This document shows, in pieces, positions 15,636 through 24,781 of a DNA stretch of 64,000 nt. Within the stretch, counting starts at the first letter, position 1, and each line of letters begins with the position of its first letter. The notes beneath the pieces are model-generated. The model ran no database searches. It was not told where the DNA came from and worked only from the letters and a program-made list of their open reading frames with translations. This DNA comes from Bog-473 sp963809715 (lineage in GTDB: Bacteria; Actinomycetota; Acidimicrobiia; Acidimicrobiales; RAAP-2). The stretch spans positions 248,001 through 312,000 of the forward strand of contig CAWEKO010000008.1 of NCBI GenBank assembly GCA_963809715.1. Reading direction: 5' to 3'. Position numbers and translations under genes: made by a program.

Positions 15636-16840
15636 CGGCGGAACCGAACGTGGGCAACGGGGGAGCGCACGACGAAGGCAACCGGCGGAGGGAGGACCGG
15701 CCGTCCAAGACGGTGGCCCAGCTGCTGGCGGCCAAGGACATCGTCATCGCCTGTGGCCCGGGCGGCGTGGGCAAGACGACGACGGCTGCCGCCCTGGCCG
15801 CCATGGCGGCGGTGGAACAGGGTGGCCGGGTGCTCGTCCTCACGGTGGACCCGGCCCGGCGCCTGGCCGATGCGCTGGGTTTGAAGGGGATCGGGAACGA
15901 CGAGGTCCGCATCACCGACGAGGTGTGGGCCGAGGCGGCGGTCACGCCCAGAGGCGAGCTGTGGGCGGCGATGCTCGACACGAAGCAATCGTGGGACGAC
16001 CTGATCCGCACGCATGCGCCCGACGAGGCGACGCGCCAGCAGATCCTGGCCAACCCGCTGTACCAGAACATCTCGGGACGCTTCGTGCAATCGCACGACT
16101 ACATCGCCATGGAACGCCTCTACGAGATCCACTCCGAGGGCGCGTACGACCTCATCGTCGTGGACACGCCGCCCACCCGCAACGCCCTCGACTTCCTCGA
16201 CGCGCCGCAGCGCATGGCCGACTTCTTCTCGTCCCGATTGTTGCGCTGGCTCATCGTGCCGTATCGCTCCCGCCTGGTGAACGTGGCAACGCGGCCCTTC
16301 TACCAGGTGGCCGACCGCATTCTCGGCACGCAGTTCCTGGCGGACATCAGCGAGTTCTTCATTCTCTTCCAGTCGATGTACGACGGGTTCGTCGAGCGGG
16401 CTGAGGCCGTGACCCGGTTGCTCTCGGACCGGCGCACGACGTTCATGGTCGTGTCCACGCTCGAGCCGACACCGTTGCGCGAGGCCGAGTTCTTCAGCGC
16501 GGAGTTGCAGAAGCGCACGCTGCATCTTGGTGCGATCGTGCTCAACAAGGTCCTGCCGGAGTACCTGCGCGACACCCGCACCGACAAGCTGGCCCAATCC
16601 ATGATCGGCCGGGCCACCGAGTTGGCCGACGGTCTCAGCGACGATCCGGTGGTGGCCGCCCGCGTGCTGGGCGAGGTGGCGGAGAGCTTTCTGAACTTCG
16701 GCGTGGTGGCCCGGCGCGAGGCGGAGCAGCAGGCCGAACTCAAGGGTGTGCCAGACGTGCTGGTGACCGTGCCCTACTTCGACGCCGACATCTACGACAT
16801 GGGCGGCTTGCTCCAACTCGGGGCGCGGATCTGGGACTGA
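15632..16840 (+). CDS. ArsA/Get3-like ATPase, second of pair
   Basis: A protein of about 402 residues from GTG 15632, overlapping its partner's stop. Walker A is CGPGGVGKTTTAAALAAMAA; LTVDPARRLADALG is the switch I region; YDLIVVDTPPTRNALDFLDAP is switch II. A hydrophobic helical segment near 220-260 (FFSSRLLRWLIVPYRS, LADISEFFILFQSMYDGF) resembles the client-binding helices of Get3-type proteins. The two ATPases probably form a pseudo-dimer. A role in membrane or envelope protein handling is an inference from Get3. Confidence 0.85.
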   Translation: MTAEPNVGNGGAHDEGNRRREDRPSKTVAQLLAAKDIVIACGPGGVGKTTTAAALAAMAAVEQGGRVLVLTVDPARRLADALGLKGIGNDEVRITDEVWAEAAVTPRGELWAAMLDTKQSWDDLIRTHAPDEATRQQILANPLYQNISGRFVQSHDYIAMERLYEIHSEGAYDLIVVDTPPTRNALDFLDAPQRMADFFSSRLLRWLIVPYRSRLVNVATRPFYQVADRILGTQFLADISEFFILFQSMYDGFVERAEAVTRLLSDRRTTFMVVSTLEPTPLREAEFFSAELQKRTLHLGAIVLNKVLPEYLRDTRTDKLAQSMIGRATELADGLSDDPVVAARVLGEVAESFLNFGVVARREAEQQAELKGVPDVLVTVPYFDADIYDMGGLLQLGARIWD

Positions 16841-16909
16841 GGCCGCGCCGGGTGTCGAGGGACCGGTTCGAGCCGGGCCCGCCGGCCAATGCGCGTACCA
16901 TGCGATGAC

Positions 16910-17557
16910 ATGACCCAGCTCATCAACCCCGAGGTGCTCGAGTACGCCGACGCACACACGACGGCGCCTCCGGGTCACCTCCAGTCGGTGGACGCCTCGA
17001 CCAGGGAGGACTTCGCGGCCTGGGGAATGATGGTGGGGCGCCAGGAGGGTCGTTTCCTCGAGCTGCTCGTCTTCGCCACCCAGGCCACCCGGGTGCTCGA
17101 GATCGGCACCTTCACCGGCTACTCGGCCATCGCCATGGCAGCCGGGCTGCCCAAGGGTGGGGCCATCATCTCGCTCGAGGTGGACCCGCACCACGCCACA
17201 ACGGCGCGGGGCAACATCGCCGCCGCCGGCCAAGAGAGCCACATCAGCGTGATCGAGGGCCCGGCGCTGCGCTCGCTCGAGGAGCTGCAGGGCCCGTTCG
17301 ACCTGGTCTTCATCGACGCCGACAAGGTCTCCTACGACGCCTACTACGAGGCGGTCCTGCCCAAGTTGGCGGGCCACGGACTCATCGTGGTCGACAACAC
17401 CCTGCAATCGGGGGGCGTGCTGGCCTCGGAGAAGAACCCCCACGAGGGGGCGAAGGCGTTGCGGGCCTTCAACGACAAGGTCGTCGACGACCCGCGGGTG
17501 GTCTGCGTGCTCACCACCATCCGAGACGGCGTGACGCTCATCCGCAAGGCGAGCTGA
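16910..17557 (+). CDS. O-methyltransferase, catechol/caffeoyl-CoA type
   Basis: A 215-residue SAM-dependent O-methyltransferase (Methyltransf_3 type). Motifs are RVLEIGTFTGYSAIAMAAGLP (SAM loop), IISLEVDPHH, the metal-ligand segment LVFIDADKVSYDAYYEAVLP and IVVDNTLQSGGV. ATG 16910 is chosen; an ATG at 16889 would add seven residues. It should transfer methyl to a hydroxyl group with divalent metal. The acceptor is unknown. Confidence 0.85.
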   Translation: MTQLINPEVLEYADAHTTAPPGHLQSVDASTREDFAAWGMMVGRQEGRFLELLVFATQATRVLEIGTFTGYSAIAMAAGLPKGGAIISLEVDPHHATTARGNIAAAGQESHISVIEGPALRSLEELQGPFDLVFIDADKVSYDAYYEAVLPKLAGHGLIVVDNTLQSGGVLASEKNPHEGAKALRAFNDKVVDDPRVVCVLTTIRDGVTLIRKAS

Positions 17558-17579
17558 AAGGGCGGAGGCGAGCGACGAC

Positions 17580-18506
17580 GTGCTCGACTACCACCTTCAT
17601 CTCTGGCCCCACAGCGAGCACGAGACGCCGCTGCGGGTGGAGCAGCTGGCCGACTACTGCGAGCGGGCCCAGGCGGCCGGGGTCCAGGAGCTGGCCGTGA
17701 CCGAGCACCTCTTCCGCTTCCGCCAGGCCGAAGCGCTGCTCGGCGGTTTCTGGAACGACGAGCGGGTGCCGCCTGCGCTGGCCGAGTCCATGGCCGAGTA
17801 CTGGCGCTTCCACGCCACGGCCGATCTCGACGAGTACGTGGCCTGCGCGCTCGAGGCCAAGGCGGCGGGCCTGCCCGTGGTCATCGGCCTCGAGGTCGAC
17901 TTCTACCAGGACCGCATGGAAGACGTCGCCACCCTCCTGGCCGGCTACCCGTTCGACGTCCTGTTGGGGTCGGTGCACTGGGTCGGGGCCTGGCGCTTCG
18001 ACGACGTCTCGGACCCCCTCTCCATGGCGGAGTGGTCGAGCCGGCAGGTCGACGCATGCTGGGAGGCCTACACGGAGGCGCTCGAGGAGCTGGCGGCATC
18101 GCGGGCGTGTGACGTGCTGGCCCATCCCGACTTGATCAAGGCGGCCGGCCACATCCCGGACGCGCCCGACGAGTGGTGGGACCGCATGGCCGAGGCGGCG
18201 GCCTCCTCGGGCATGGCGGCCGAGGTGTCCTCGGCCGGTTGGCGCAAGCCGGCGGGCGAGCAGTATCCCGCCCTTCCGCTGCTCCGTCGCTTCGTCGAGC
18301 GGGGCGTGCCGCTGACCACGGCGTCGGACGCCCACCACCTCGAGCACGTGGCCGACCGGGCCGACGACCTGCGCGACGTGTTGGCCGCGGCCGGCGCCGA
18401 CACCCTCCAGGGCTACCGGTCCCGCACTCCGCACACGGTGGCGTTGGGCGGAGCGACGGCTCGCTCCGCGGCCACCGGCGCGGGCAGCGGCGGGGCGGGG
18501 GGGTAG
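17580..18506 (+). CDS. PHP-domain phosphoesterase, histidinol-phosphatase-like
   Basis: A 308-residue PHP-family protein from GTG 17580. Metal ligands are visible as DYHLHLWPHSE near the start, VTEHLFRF (about 40), IGLEVDFYQD (about 103), GSVHWVG, DVLAHPDLIK and the C-terminal TASDAHH. It resembles HisK-type histidinol phosphatases, although no other histidine genes are next to it (hisA/priA is at 32 kb). Actual substrates could differ. The final Ala/Gly-rich tail is non-conserved. Confidence 0.8.
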   Translation: MLDYHLHLWPHSEHETPLRVEQLADYCERAQAAGVQELAVTEHLFRFRQAEALLGGFWNDERVPPALAESMAEYWRFHATADLDEYVACALEAKAAGLPVVIGLEVDFYQDRMEDVATLLAGYPFDVLLGSVHWVGAWRFDDVSDPLSMAEWSSRQVDACWEAYTEALEELAASRACDVLAHPDLIKAAGHIPDAPDEWWDRMAEAAASSGMAAEVSSAGWRKPAGEQYPALPLLRRFVERGVPLTTASDAHHLEHVADRADDLRDVLAAAGADTLQGYRSRTPHTVALGGATARSAATGAGSGGAGG

Positions 18507-18512
18507 GGCACC

Positions 18513-20057
18513 GTGCCCACACCGGCCGAGCTCGCCCAGAGCCACACCGACCTCAAGCCCGACGAGCTCGAGCACCTCCAGCGTCTCTTGGGCTCGTGGA
18601 GCGTCCTGGCCGACCTCAGCTTCTCGGATCTGCTCCTCCTCGTGCCGGTCCACGCCAACCGCGACCGCTCCGACGAGGAGGATCCCGAGCTCATCGTTCT
18701 GGGACAGATGCGGCCGAACAACCGGCCCACTCTGGTCGAGCAGGACCTGGTGGGCCAAACGGTCAACGAGTCCCAGTGGACGTTGGTGGCCCGCTGCCTG
18801 CACTCGGGCGAGATCGTGCGCGGCACCATCCACCACCCGATCATCGGCGAGCAGGTCCCGGTGGAGAACATCCCGGTGCGCTACGAGGGGCGCATCATCG
18901 CCGCGCTCCTGCGGGTCAGCCTCGCTCCGCTCAAGGGGCCGACCTCCATGTACGAGCGCACCTACCTCGACGTGTTCGAGCGCCTGGCCGACATGGTGGC
19001 CCAGTCGGCCTTCCCCTTCCCCGACGAGGACGTGGGCACCGAGGAAGCGCCCCGGGTGGGCGACGGGGTGGTGGTGGTGGATGCCGAGGGCCGGGTCGAG
19101 TTCGCCAGTCCCAACGCGCTCAACGCCTTCCATCGCATGGGCATCTACGCCCAGCCCGAGGGGCGGCGCTTCGGCGACCTCGACATCGAGGAGTCGGCGG
19201 TCGAGTGGGCGCTGGCCACCGGGCGGCCGGTGGTCGAGGAGGTCGAGCGCCGGCCCGACGTGATCGTGCTGGTGCACTGCATCCCGCTGCTGTCACACGG
19301 TGTCGTGGCGGGGGCGATGATTCTGCTGCGCGACGTCACCGACGTCCGGCGCCTGGACCGGCTGCTCCTCTCGAAGGACGCGGCCATCCGCGAGGTCCAC
19401 CACCGGGTCAAGAACAACCTGCAGACCATCTCGTCGCTGCTGCGCCTCCAGGCCCGGCGGGTGGGCGACCGGGCCGCCCGCATCGCCCTGCACGAGGCCG
19501 AGCGCCGGGTCCGCTCCATCGCGCTGGTGCACGAGATCCTGTCGCGCGATCCGAGCGACCAGGTCCCCTTCGCCGAGATCGTCAGCTCGCTGGTCCAGAT
19601 GGCCGAGGACTCGGTGGTCTCCTCACAGCCCATCGTGATCGCGGTGCAGGGGGACCTGGGCGAAGTGGCGGCCGACGTGGCCACGCCGCTGGCGGTGACG
19701 GTGGCCGAACTGCTCCAGAACGCGGTGGAGCACGCCTTCGACCCCGAGGCGGCGGGCGGCCAGGACGGGGCGGCGGGCCTGGAGGGAGCGGGCGGTGCTG
19801 CCGGCTACGCGCCCATGGGCCACGTCGACCTGACGCTCTCCAACAACGAGAGCGCGCTGTGCGTCGAGGTTCGCGACGACGGTCAGGGGTTGCCGGAGGG
19901 TTTCGACATCGAGAACACGGAGAGTCTCGGGCTCTCGATCGTGCGCGACCTGGTGGTCAGTCAGCTCGAAGGGACGATCGCGATGGAGGCGATCCCGCCG
20001 GCGGAGGGCGGCGGGACGCGGGTGGCGATCTCGGTCCCGGTGCGGGCGCCCCGGTGA
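18513..20057 (+). CDS. pdtaS: PdtaS-like sensor histidine kinase
   Basis: A 514-residue soluble kinase from GTG 18513. It has an N-terminal GAF-like domain (about 30-160), a PAS-like domain (GVVVVDAEGRVEFASPNALNA, about 185-285), a HisKA_2 phosphoacceptor segment (IREVHHRVKNNLQTISSLLR, His at about 298) and a HATPase domain (VAELLQNAVEHAF; DDGQGLPEGF). This layout and the convergent whiB gene match mycobacterial PdtaS (Rv3220c) beside whiB1 (Rv3219). PdtaS phosphorylates the ANTAR RNA-binding regulator PdtaR, which is not in this window. No membrane segment is present, so it senses an internal signal. Confidence 0.85.
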   Translation: MPTPAELAQSHTDLKPDELEHLQRLLGSWSVLADLSFSDLLLLVPVHANRDRSDEEDPELIVLGQMRPNNRPTLVEQDLVGQTVNESQWTLVARCLHSGEIVRGTIHHPIIGEQVPVENIPVRYEGRIIAALLRVSLAPLKGPTSMYERTYLDVFERLADMVAQSAFPFPDEDVGTEEAPRVGDGVVVVDAEGRVEFASPNALNAFHRMGIYAQPEGRRFGDLDIEESAVEWALATGRPVVEEVERRPDVIVLVHCIPLLSHGVVAGAMILLRDVTDVRRLDRLLLSKDAAIREVHHRVKNNLQTISSLLRLQARRVGDRAARIALHEAERRVRSIALVHEILSRDPSDQVPFAEIVSSLVQMAEDSVVSSQPIVIAVQGDLGEVAADVATPLAVTVAELLQNAVEHAFDPEAAGGQDGAAGLEGAGGAAGYAPMGHVDLTLSNNESALCVEVRDDGQGLPEGFDIENTESLGLSIVRDLVVSQLEGTIAMEAIPPAEGGGTRVAISVPVRAPR

Positions 20058-20068
20058 ACCCGGGTGAC

Positions 20069-20374
20069 TCAGTGGGAGATGGCGACCCGCTGCGAGCGGC
20101 GAGCGGCCAGCCACGCCTTGCGCAGCTTGCGGCGCTCCTCCTCGGAGGTGCCGCCCCAGACGCCGGACTCCTGGTTGGTCGCCAAGGCGAAGTCGAGGCA
20201 GGGTTCGAGCGCGTCGCAGGAATGGCAGACCCGCTTGGCCGCCTCGATCTGGTCCACTGCGGGACCGGTGGTCCCGACGGGAAAGAAGAGGTCTGGTTCC
20301 GTGTGCCGGCAGGCGGCCGAACGCCTCCAGTCGTCTGCGTCCCAATCGACCGTCCGGTTCCACATCAGAGCCAT
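20069..20374 (-). CDS. whiB1: WhiB-family iron-sulfur transcription regulator, WhiB1-like
   Basis: A 101-residue Wbl protein. The four [4Fe-4S] cysteines are Cys22 (SAACRH), Cys50 and Cys53 (RVCHSCDAL) and Cys59 (EPCLDFAL). The GVWGGTSEEER turn and the basic C-terminus that contacts DNA/SigA follow. An ATG at codon 4 is an alternative start. WhiB1-type proteins sense NO and act with the housekeeping sigma factor. It is convergent with the pdtaS-like gene, 11 bases apart, as in mycobacteria, which supports the WhiB1 assignment. Confidence 0.9.
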   Translation of the reverse strand: MALMWNRTVDWDADDWRRSAACRHTEPDLFFPVGTTGPAVDQIEAAKRVCHSCDALEPCLDFALATNQESGVWGGTSEEERRKLRKAWLAARRSQRVAISH

Positions 20375-20597
20375 GGAATTGTTGCCTCCACCAGGATTGT
20401 GATCCTTTTCACATGATCGGGCCCAAAAGGTGCCCGTCAGTGAAAAGTGGTTTACGGGACGAAAACGCTAGTGCCCGAACGGCCTTGCGGCAAGCGGTTT
20501 TTCCTGCTTTCGCGAAGTCCCTGGACGCGGCATTCGTGTCCGTTCACCCCGGGCGGCCGCGAGCCCATCAGCGAGGGGGGCGCGAGGCTCGAGCAGC

Positions 20598-21308
20598 GTG
20601 GAACGTCCGGTGACGGCGATCTTCGCGCACAGGGGTTGCACGGAGGGCGGTATCAGGGAGAACACGGTCGCGGCCTTCGCCGAGGCCCGGCGCCTCGGAG
20701 CGGACGGGGTGGAGCTCGACGTACACCTGACCAAGGACGGTGCGCTGGCCGTTCACCACGACGCCGAGGTCCCGGGGGTGGGGGTGATCCCGCAGCTGGG
20801 GGTGGCCGAGCTCCCCGACTACGTGCCCCTGCTGGCCGACGTGCTGGCGGTGTGCGACGGCATGACGGTGAACGTGGAGATCAAGAACGCGCCGGCCGAT
20901 CCCGGATGGGACGCCGCCGAGTTGGTCGCCGCCTTGACGGCGGAGGCGATCGATGCGGCCGGCTGGACGGACGGGGTGATCGTCTCGTCCTTCCAGCCGG
21001 CGACGCTGAGGGCGGTGCAGGCAGCGGACGAGCGGCTGGCGTTGGGCGCCCTGTGGGGCGTCGGGGCCGACCCCGGCCCCGGGCTCGAGGAGGCGGCCGC
21101 CGAGGGGTTCAAGGCGGTACACCCCTTCGTGCTGGCCGTCACGCCCGAGCTGGTCGAGCGGGCCCACGCCCTGGGCCTGGCCGTCAACACCTGGACGGTC
21201 AACGGGCCTCACGACCTGCGGGCCATGGTGGAGCTGGGTGTGGACACCGTGATCACCGACGTCTTGCGCCAAGCCCTGGCCATCGCAGCGGGCCGCGAGG
21301 AGGCCTGA
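20598..21308 (+). CDS. Glycerophosphodiester phosphodiesterase
   Basis: A 236-residue GDPD protein. AHRGCTEGGIRENTVAAF contains the catalytic His-Arg and Glu-Asn; GVELDVHLTKDGALAVHHD contains the metal-binding Glu-Asp and second catalytic His. VNVEIKN and the C-terminal VNTWTVNGP complete the TIM barrel. It should cleave glycerophosphodiesters to glycerol-3-phosphate and an alcohol. There is no signal peptide, so it is cytoplasmic. It precedes etfBA but is 120 bases away. Confidence 0.9.
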   Translation: MERPVTAIFAHRGCTEGGIRENTVAAFAEARRLGADGVELDVHLTKDGALAVHHDAEVPGVGVIPQLGVAELPDYVPLLADVLAVCDGMTVNVEIKNAPADPGWDAAELVAALTAEAIDAAGWTDGVIVSSFQPATLRAVQAADERLALGALWGVGADPGPGLEEAAAEGFKAVHPFVLAVTPELVERAHALGLAVNTWTVNGPHDLRAMVELGVDTVITDVLRQALAIAAGREEA

Positions 21309-21430
21309 ACGGCCGGCGGGCCCGTCGTCCCCCTGCCATCGCCGTTGGACGGTCGCCGCCAGGGCGCGAAAACGGCCTGTCGACAGGTGGAATGGCGTGA
21401 CCAGGCCCTCCTCCACAAAGATGTTCAGCC

Positions 21431-22207
21431 ATGAACGTCGTCGTATGCGTCAAGCAGATCCCGGATCCGGCCGCCCCGGGCACCCTCGATCCGACCACTC
21501 ACACCCTCGATCGCTCCGGAAAGCTCATCATGGACGACTCCGACAACTACGGGGTCGAGATGGCGCTCCAGCTGGCCTCGGGTGACGGGGACGAAGTCAC
21601 CCTCGTCTCCATGGCGCCCGGCGGGGAGACCTCGGGCCTGCGCACCGGCCTGGCCATGGGCGCGGCCAAGGCCATCCTGATCAGCGACGACGCGTTGGCC
21701 GGCAGCGACGCGCTCGGGACGGCCAAGGTCCTGGCCGCCGCCATCGGGCGGGCCAACCCCGACCTGGTCGTGATGGCCACCGAGTCGACCGACGGCTACA
21801 CCGGCACCCTCCCGGTCCAGGTGGCCGAGCTGATGGGGCTGCCCTCGGTGACGTTCGCCAAGGCGATCACGATCGACGGCGCCAATGTGAAGGTGGAGCG
21901 CCAGACCGAGGCGGGCTACGACGAGGTCGTCTGCCCGATGCCCGCCGTGGTCACGGTGACGGCGGGAGTGGTCGAGCCGCGCTACCCCTCTTTCAAGGGG
22001 ATCATGGCGGCCAAGTCCAAGCCGGTCGACAACCTGACCGTGAGCGACCTCGGCCTCGAGGCCGGGCAGGTCGGAGCGGCCGGTGCCGGCCAGGAGATCA
22101 CCGACGTCTCCGACGCAGAGGCGCGGTCGGCGGGAGAGATCGTGGTGGACGAGGGCGACGGCACGCAGCGCGTCGTGGCCTTCCTCGAGCAGCTGAAGGT
22201 GGTCTGA
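21431..22207 (+). CDS. etfB: Electron transfer flavoprotein beta subunit
   Basis: A 258-residue FixA/EtfB protein: NVVVCVKQIPDP at the start, MDDSDNYGVEMALQL, GLAMGAAKAILI, and the nucleotide-binding VMATESTDGYTGTLPVQVAEL. It pairs with EtfA, one base apart. The heterodimer carries electrons from acyl-CoA dehydrogenases to the respiratory chain. Confidence 0.95.
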   Translation: MNVVVCVKQIPDPAAPGTLDPTTHTLDRSGKLIMDDSDNYGVEMALQLASGDGDEVTLVSMAPGGETSGLRTGLAMGAAKAILISDDALAGSDALGTAKVLAAAIGRANPDLVVMATESTDGYTGTLPVQVAELMGLPSVTFAKAITIDGANVKVERQTEAGYDEVVCPMPAVVTVTAGVVEPRYPSFKGIMAAKSKPVDNLTVSDLGLEAGQVGAAGAGQEITDVSDAEARSAGEIVVDEGDGTQRVVAFLEQLKVV

Positions 22208-22208
22208 G

Positions 22209-23186
22209 ATGGCGATCGACAAGGTCTGGGTGCTGTCCGAGGTGGCCGAGGGCGGCGGCGCTCCGACGCCCGTCACGCTCGAGCTGCTGACCGAGGCGCG
22301 CACGGTCGGTTCGACCGTCGAGGCCGTGGCCTGGGGCGGCGACAGCGCCTCGCTGGCCGGAACGCTGGGCGAGTACGGGGCGACCACGGTCTACGACGTG
22401 GGCGACCTCGGCGGCCTCCTGCCGGGCGTCCCGGTGGCCGCGGCGCTGGCCGAGTTGATCAAGGGTGGCAACGCGCCCGACGTGATCCTGTTCCCGGCCA
22501 CCTACGAGGGCCGGGACATCGCGGGGCGCCTCTCGGCCAAACTCGACAAGCCCGTCCTCACCAACGTGACCGGCCTGGTCGAGAGCAACGGCAGCCTGGC
22601 CAGCCAGCACCCGGTCTTCGGTGGCAGCCAGATCGCCACGGCCACGTTCACCGGGTCGGGCCCGGGCCTCTTCGTCGTCCGGGCCAAGTCGTTCGCGGCC
22701 GAGCCCTCGGGCGGTGGTGCGGCGACGGTCACGAGCATCGCGGTGCCCGACGTGGGGGCGACCAACACGGCCAAGGTCGTCGAGCGCCACGTGGAGGAAC
22801 GCAGTGGTCCCAAGCTGGACGAGGCGGCGGTGGTCGTCTCGGGCGGCCGCGGCCTGGGCGAGGCGAGCAACTACGCGCTGATCGAGGAGCTGGCCAAGCT
22901 GCTGCACGGCGCTGCCGGTGCCTCCCGGGCCATCGTCGACGCCGGCTGGGTTCCCTACTCGCACCAGGTGGGCCAGACCGGCAAGACGGTCAAGCCGACG
23001 GTCTACGTGGCGTGCGGCATTTCGGGCGCCACCCAGCACCTGGTGGGCATGAAGGGCTCCAAGAACATCATCGCCGTCAACAAGGACTCCGAGGCGCCCA
23101 TCTTCTCGGTGGCCGATCTCGGGATCGTGGGCGACGTGCACAAGGTGCTGCCGGCGCTGATCGAAGCGCTCAAGGCCAAGGGCTGA
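22209..23186 (+). CDS. etfA: Electron transfer flavoprotein alpha subunit
   Basis: A 325-residue EtfA/FixB protein. The C-terminal FAD-binding domain (about 200-325) is clear: VVVSGGRGLGEASNYALIEELA, GASRAIVDAGWVPYSHQVGQTG, YVACGISGATQHLVGMKGSKNIIAVNKD. It starts two bases after etfB, so they form an operon. It is a likely electron acceptor for the acyl-CoA dehydrogenase at 3.5-4.6 kb and others elsewhere. Confidence 0.95.
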   Translation: MAIDKVWVLSEVAEGGGAPTPVTLELLTEARTVGSTVEAVAWGGDSASLAGTLGEYGATTVYDVGDLGGLLPGVPVAAALAELIKGGNAPDVILFPATYEGRDIAGRLSAKLDKPVLTNVTGLVESNGSLASQHPVFGGSQIATATFTGSGPGLFVVRAKSFAAEPSGGGAATVTSIAVPDVGATNTAKVVERHVEERSGPKLDEAAVVVSGGRGLGEASNYALIEELAKLLHGAAGASRAIVDAGWVPYSHQVGQTGKTVKPTVYVACGISGATQHLVGMKGSKNIIAVNKDSEAPIFSVADLGIVGDVHKVLPALIEALKAKG

Positions 23187-23203
23187 TTCGATCCATCGAT
23201 CCT

Positions 23204-23227
23204 CCCCGAGGCGGGTCCGCTTCGGGG
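23204..23227 (+). terminator. Hairpin after etfA
   Basis: CCCCGAGGCGG (23204-23214) pairs almost fully with CCGCTTCGGGG (23217-23227), a stem of about 11 pairs including one G-U over a tiny loop. It lies 17 bases after the etfA stop. No U-run follows, as is usual for actinobacterial terminators. Confidence 0.55.
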
Positions 23228-23353
23228 CGCGGAGGACGGTAGCGAATCCCTGAGCTGGGACCTGGCACGGCCGCCGGGCGCGGCCGCAGTCGGAGTGCGT
23301 CCAGATTCGGGTGGGCCCGCTGTATCTTCAGCACGTTCACTCACTCCCGCCCC

Positions 23354-24781
23354 ATGCTCTTTCCCACCATCGACTTCGCCATCTTCTTCGCCGTGGCCTT
23401 CACGGTGAACTGGTTACTCAACCCCTACGCGGGCTGGTGGAAGCTCGCGATGATCGGGCTCAGTTACGTGTTCTACGGCTGGGTCGGCTGGAGCTACTGC
23501 CTGCTCCTGCTCGCCACCACCACGGTGGCCTACAGCGGTGGGGTCCTGGTGCACCGGGCGCGCAGCGACCGGGGTCGACGCATCGCCATGAGCGTGGCCG
23601 TTGCCGTGCTGCTCGGCATCTTGGCCTGGTTCAAGTACTACGGCTTCGTCTCGGTCAACCTCGACAACCTGACCCACGCCATCGGGCTGGGTCGGGCCGC
23701 ACCACTGCTCCAGGTGGCGCTCCCGATCGCCATCTCGTTCTTCACGTTCATGGCCATCAGCTACGTGGTCGACGTCTACCGTCGCCAGCTCGAGCCGGCC
23801 CGCCCGCTGGACTTCGCCTTCTACATGTCGTTCTTCCCCCACCTGCTGGCCGGCCCTATCGTGCGGGGCACCGAGCTGCTGCCGCAGATCCGCCGGCGCC
23901 GGGACCCCGAGAACGTCGACTACGCCCGCGCCTTCTGGCTGATCATGGCCGGGTTGTTCAAGAAGGTCGTCATCTCCTCGTACGTGTCGACTGCCATTGT
24001 CCAGCCGGTGTTCACGTCGCCGAGCCAGCACTCGGCGCCCGAGTCGATCTTCGCCGCCTGGGGCTACGCGGTGCAGATCTACTGCGACTTCAGCGGCTAT
24101 ACCGACATCGCCATCGGCCTGGCTCTGCTGCTCGGCTTCCGCTTCCCGCAGAACTTCGACGCCCCCTACACGGCGCGCAACCTGCAGGACTTCTGGCGCC
24201 GTTGGCACATGACGCTGTCGCGCTGGTTGCGCGACTACCTCTACATCCCGTTGGGGGGCAGTGCGGGCGGTGAGGCACAGACGGTGCGCAACATCATGAT
24301 CACCATGGTGCTGGGCGGTCTGTGGCACGGCGCCGCCTGGACCTTCGTGATCTGGGGCGCCCTCCAGGGCGTGGGGCAGTCCTTCGGGCACGTGCGCCGC
24401 CTCAGCCGGGAACGCCGCGGCCTGCCCCCGGTGGCCGACGGGCCGGTGCGTGTCTGGGTGCAGCGCTTCTTGACCTTCCAGTTCGTCTGCCTGGGCTGGG
24501 TGTTCTTCAACGCGTCGGGCACGGCCCAGGCCTTCGCCGTGCTGGGCCGGGTGGTCTCGGGCTGGGGCGAGGCGTCGCCCCTGGTGACGCCGCTCCTCGT
24601 CATCGTCGTGCTGGGCACCCTGGCCCTCCAGTTCGTGCCCGAGCTCTCCGTCTCGCGACTCCAAACGACGTTCTCGCGCCAGCGGACCTGGATCCAGGTC
24701 GGCCTACTCGGCGTCACCCTTCTGGCCATCACGACCTACGGACCGGTCGGCGTGGCCCCGTTCATCTACTACCGCTTCTGA
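23354..24781 (+). CDS. MBOAT family membrane O-acyltransferase, AlgI-like
   Basis: A 475-residue membrane protein with about ten hydrophobic spans. YTARNLQDFWRRWHMTLSRWLRDYLYIPLGG is the AlgI/DltB-type core, and the catalytic His is in GGLWHGAAWTFVIWG (about 319). FYMSFFPHLLAGPI is another family marker. It should move an acyl (often acetyl) group across the membrane onto an extracellular polymer or lipid. Its stop overlaps the start of the SGNH gene, so the two likely act together. Confidence 0.9.
   Translation: MLFPTIDFAIFFAVAFTVNWLLNPYAGWWKLAMIGLSYVFYGWVGWSYCLLLLATTTVAYSGGVLVHRARSDRGRRIAMSVAVAVLLGILAWFKYYGFVSVNLDNLTHAIGLGRAAPLLQVALPIAISFFTFMAISYVVDVYRRQLEPARPLDFAFYMSFFPHLLAGPIVRGTELLPQIRRRRDPENVDYARAFWLIMAGLFKKVVISSYVSTAIVQPVFTSPSQHSAPESIFAAWGYAVQIYCDFSGYTDIAIGLALLLGFRFPQNFDAPYTARNLQDFWRRWHMTLSRWLRDYLYIPLGGSAGGEAQTVRNIMITMVLGGLWHGAAWTFVIWGALQGVGQSFGHVRRLSRERRGLPPVADGPVRVWVQRFLTFQFVCLGWVFFNASGTAQAFAVLGRVVSGWGEASPLVTPLLVIVVLGTLALQFVPELSVSRLQTTFSRQRTWIQVGLLGVTLLAITTYGPVGVAPFIYYRF

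Noticed and set aside
15557..17443. Very long minus-strand open frame opposite the ATPase and O-methyltransferase genes
   Set aside because: His/Arg/Glu-rich shadow translation typical of the complement of GC-rich genes; the plus-strand proteins have complete motifs.
17538..19277. Minus-strand open frame of 579 codons opposite the PHP and PdtaS genes
   Set aside because: Same kind of shadow; biased His/Gly/Arg composition and no domain.
18173..20416. Plus-strand frame of 747 codons overlapping PdtaS
   Set aside because: Arg/Gly/Pro-rich out-of-frame reading of the kinase gene.
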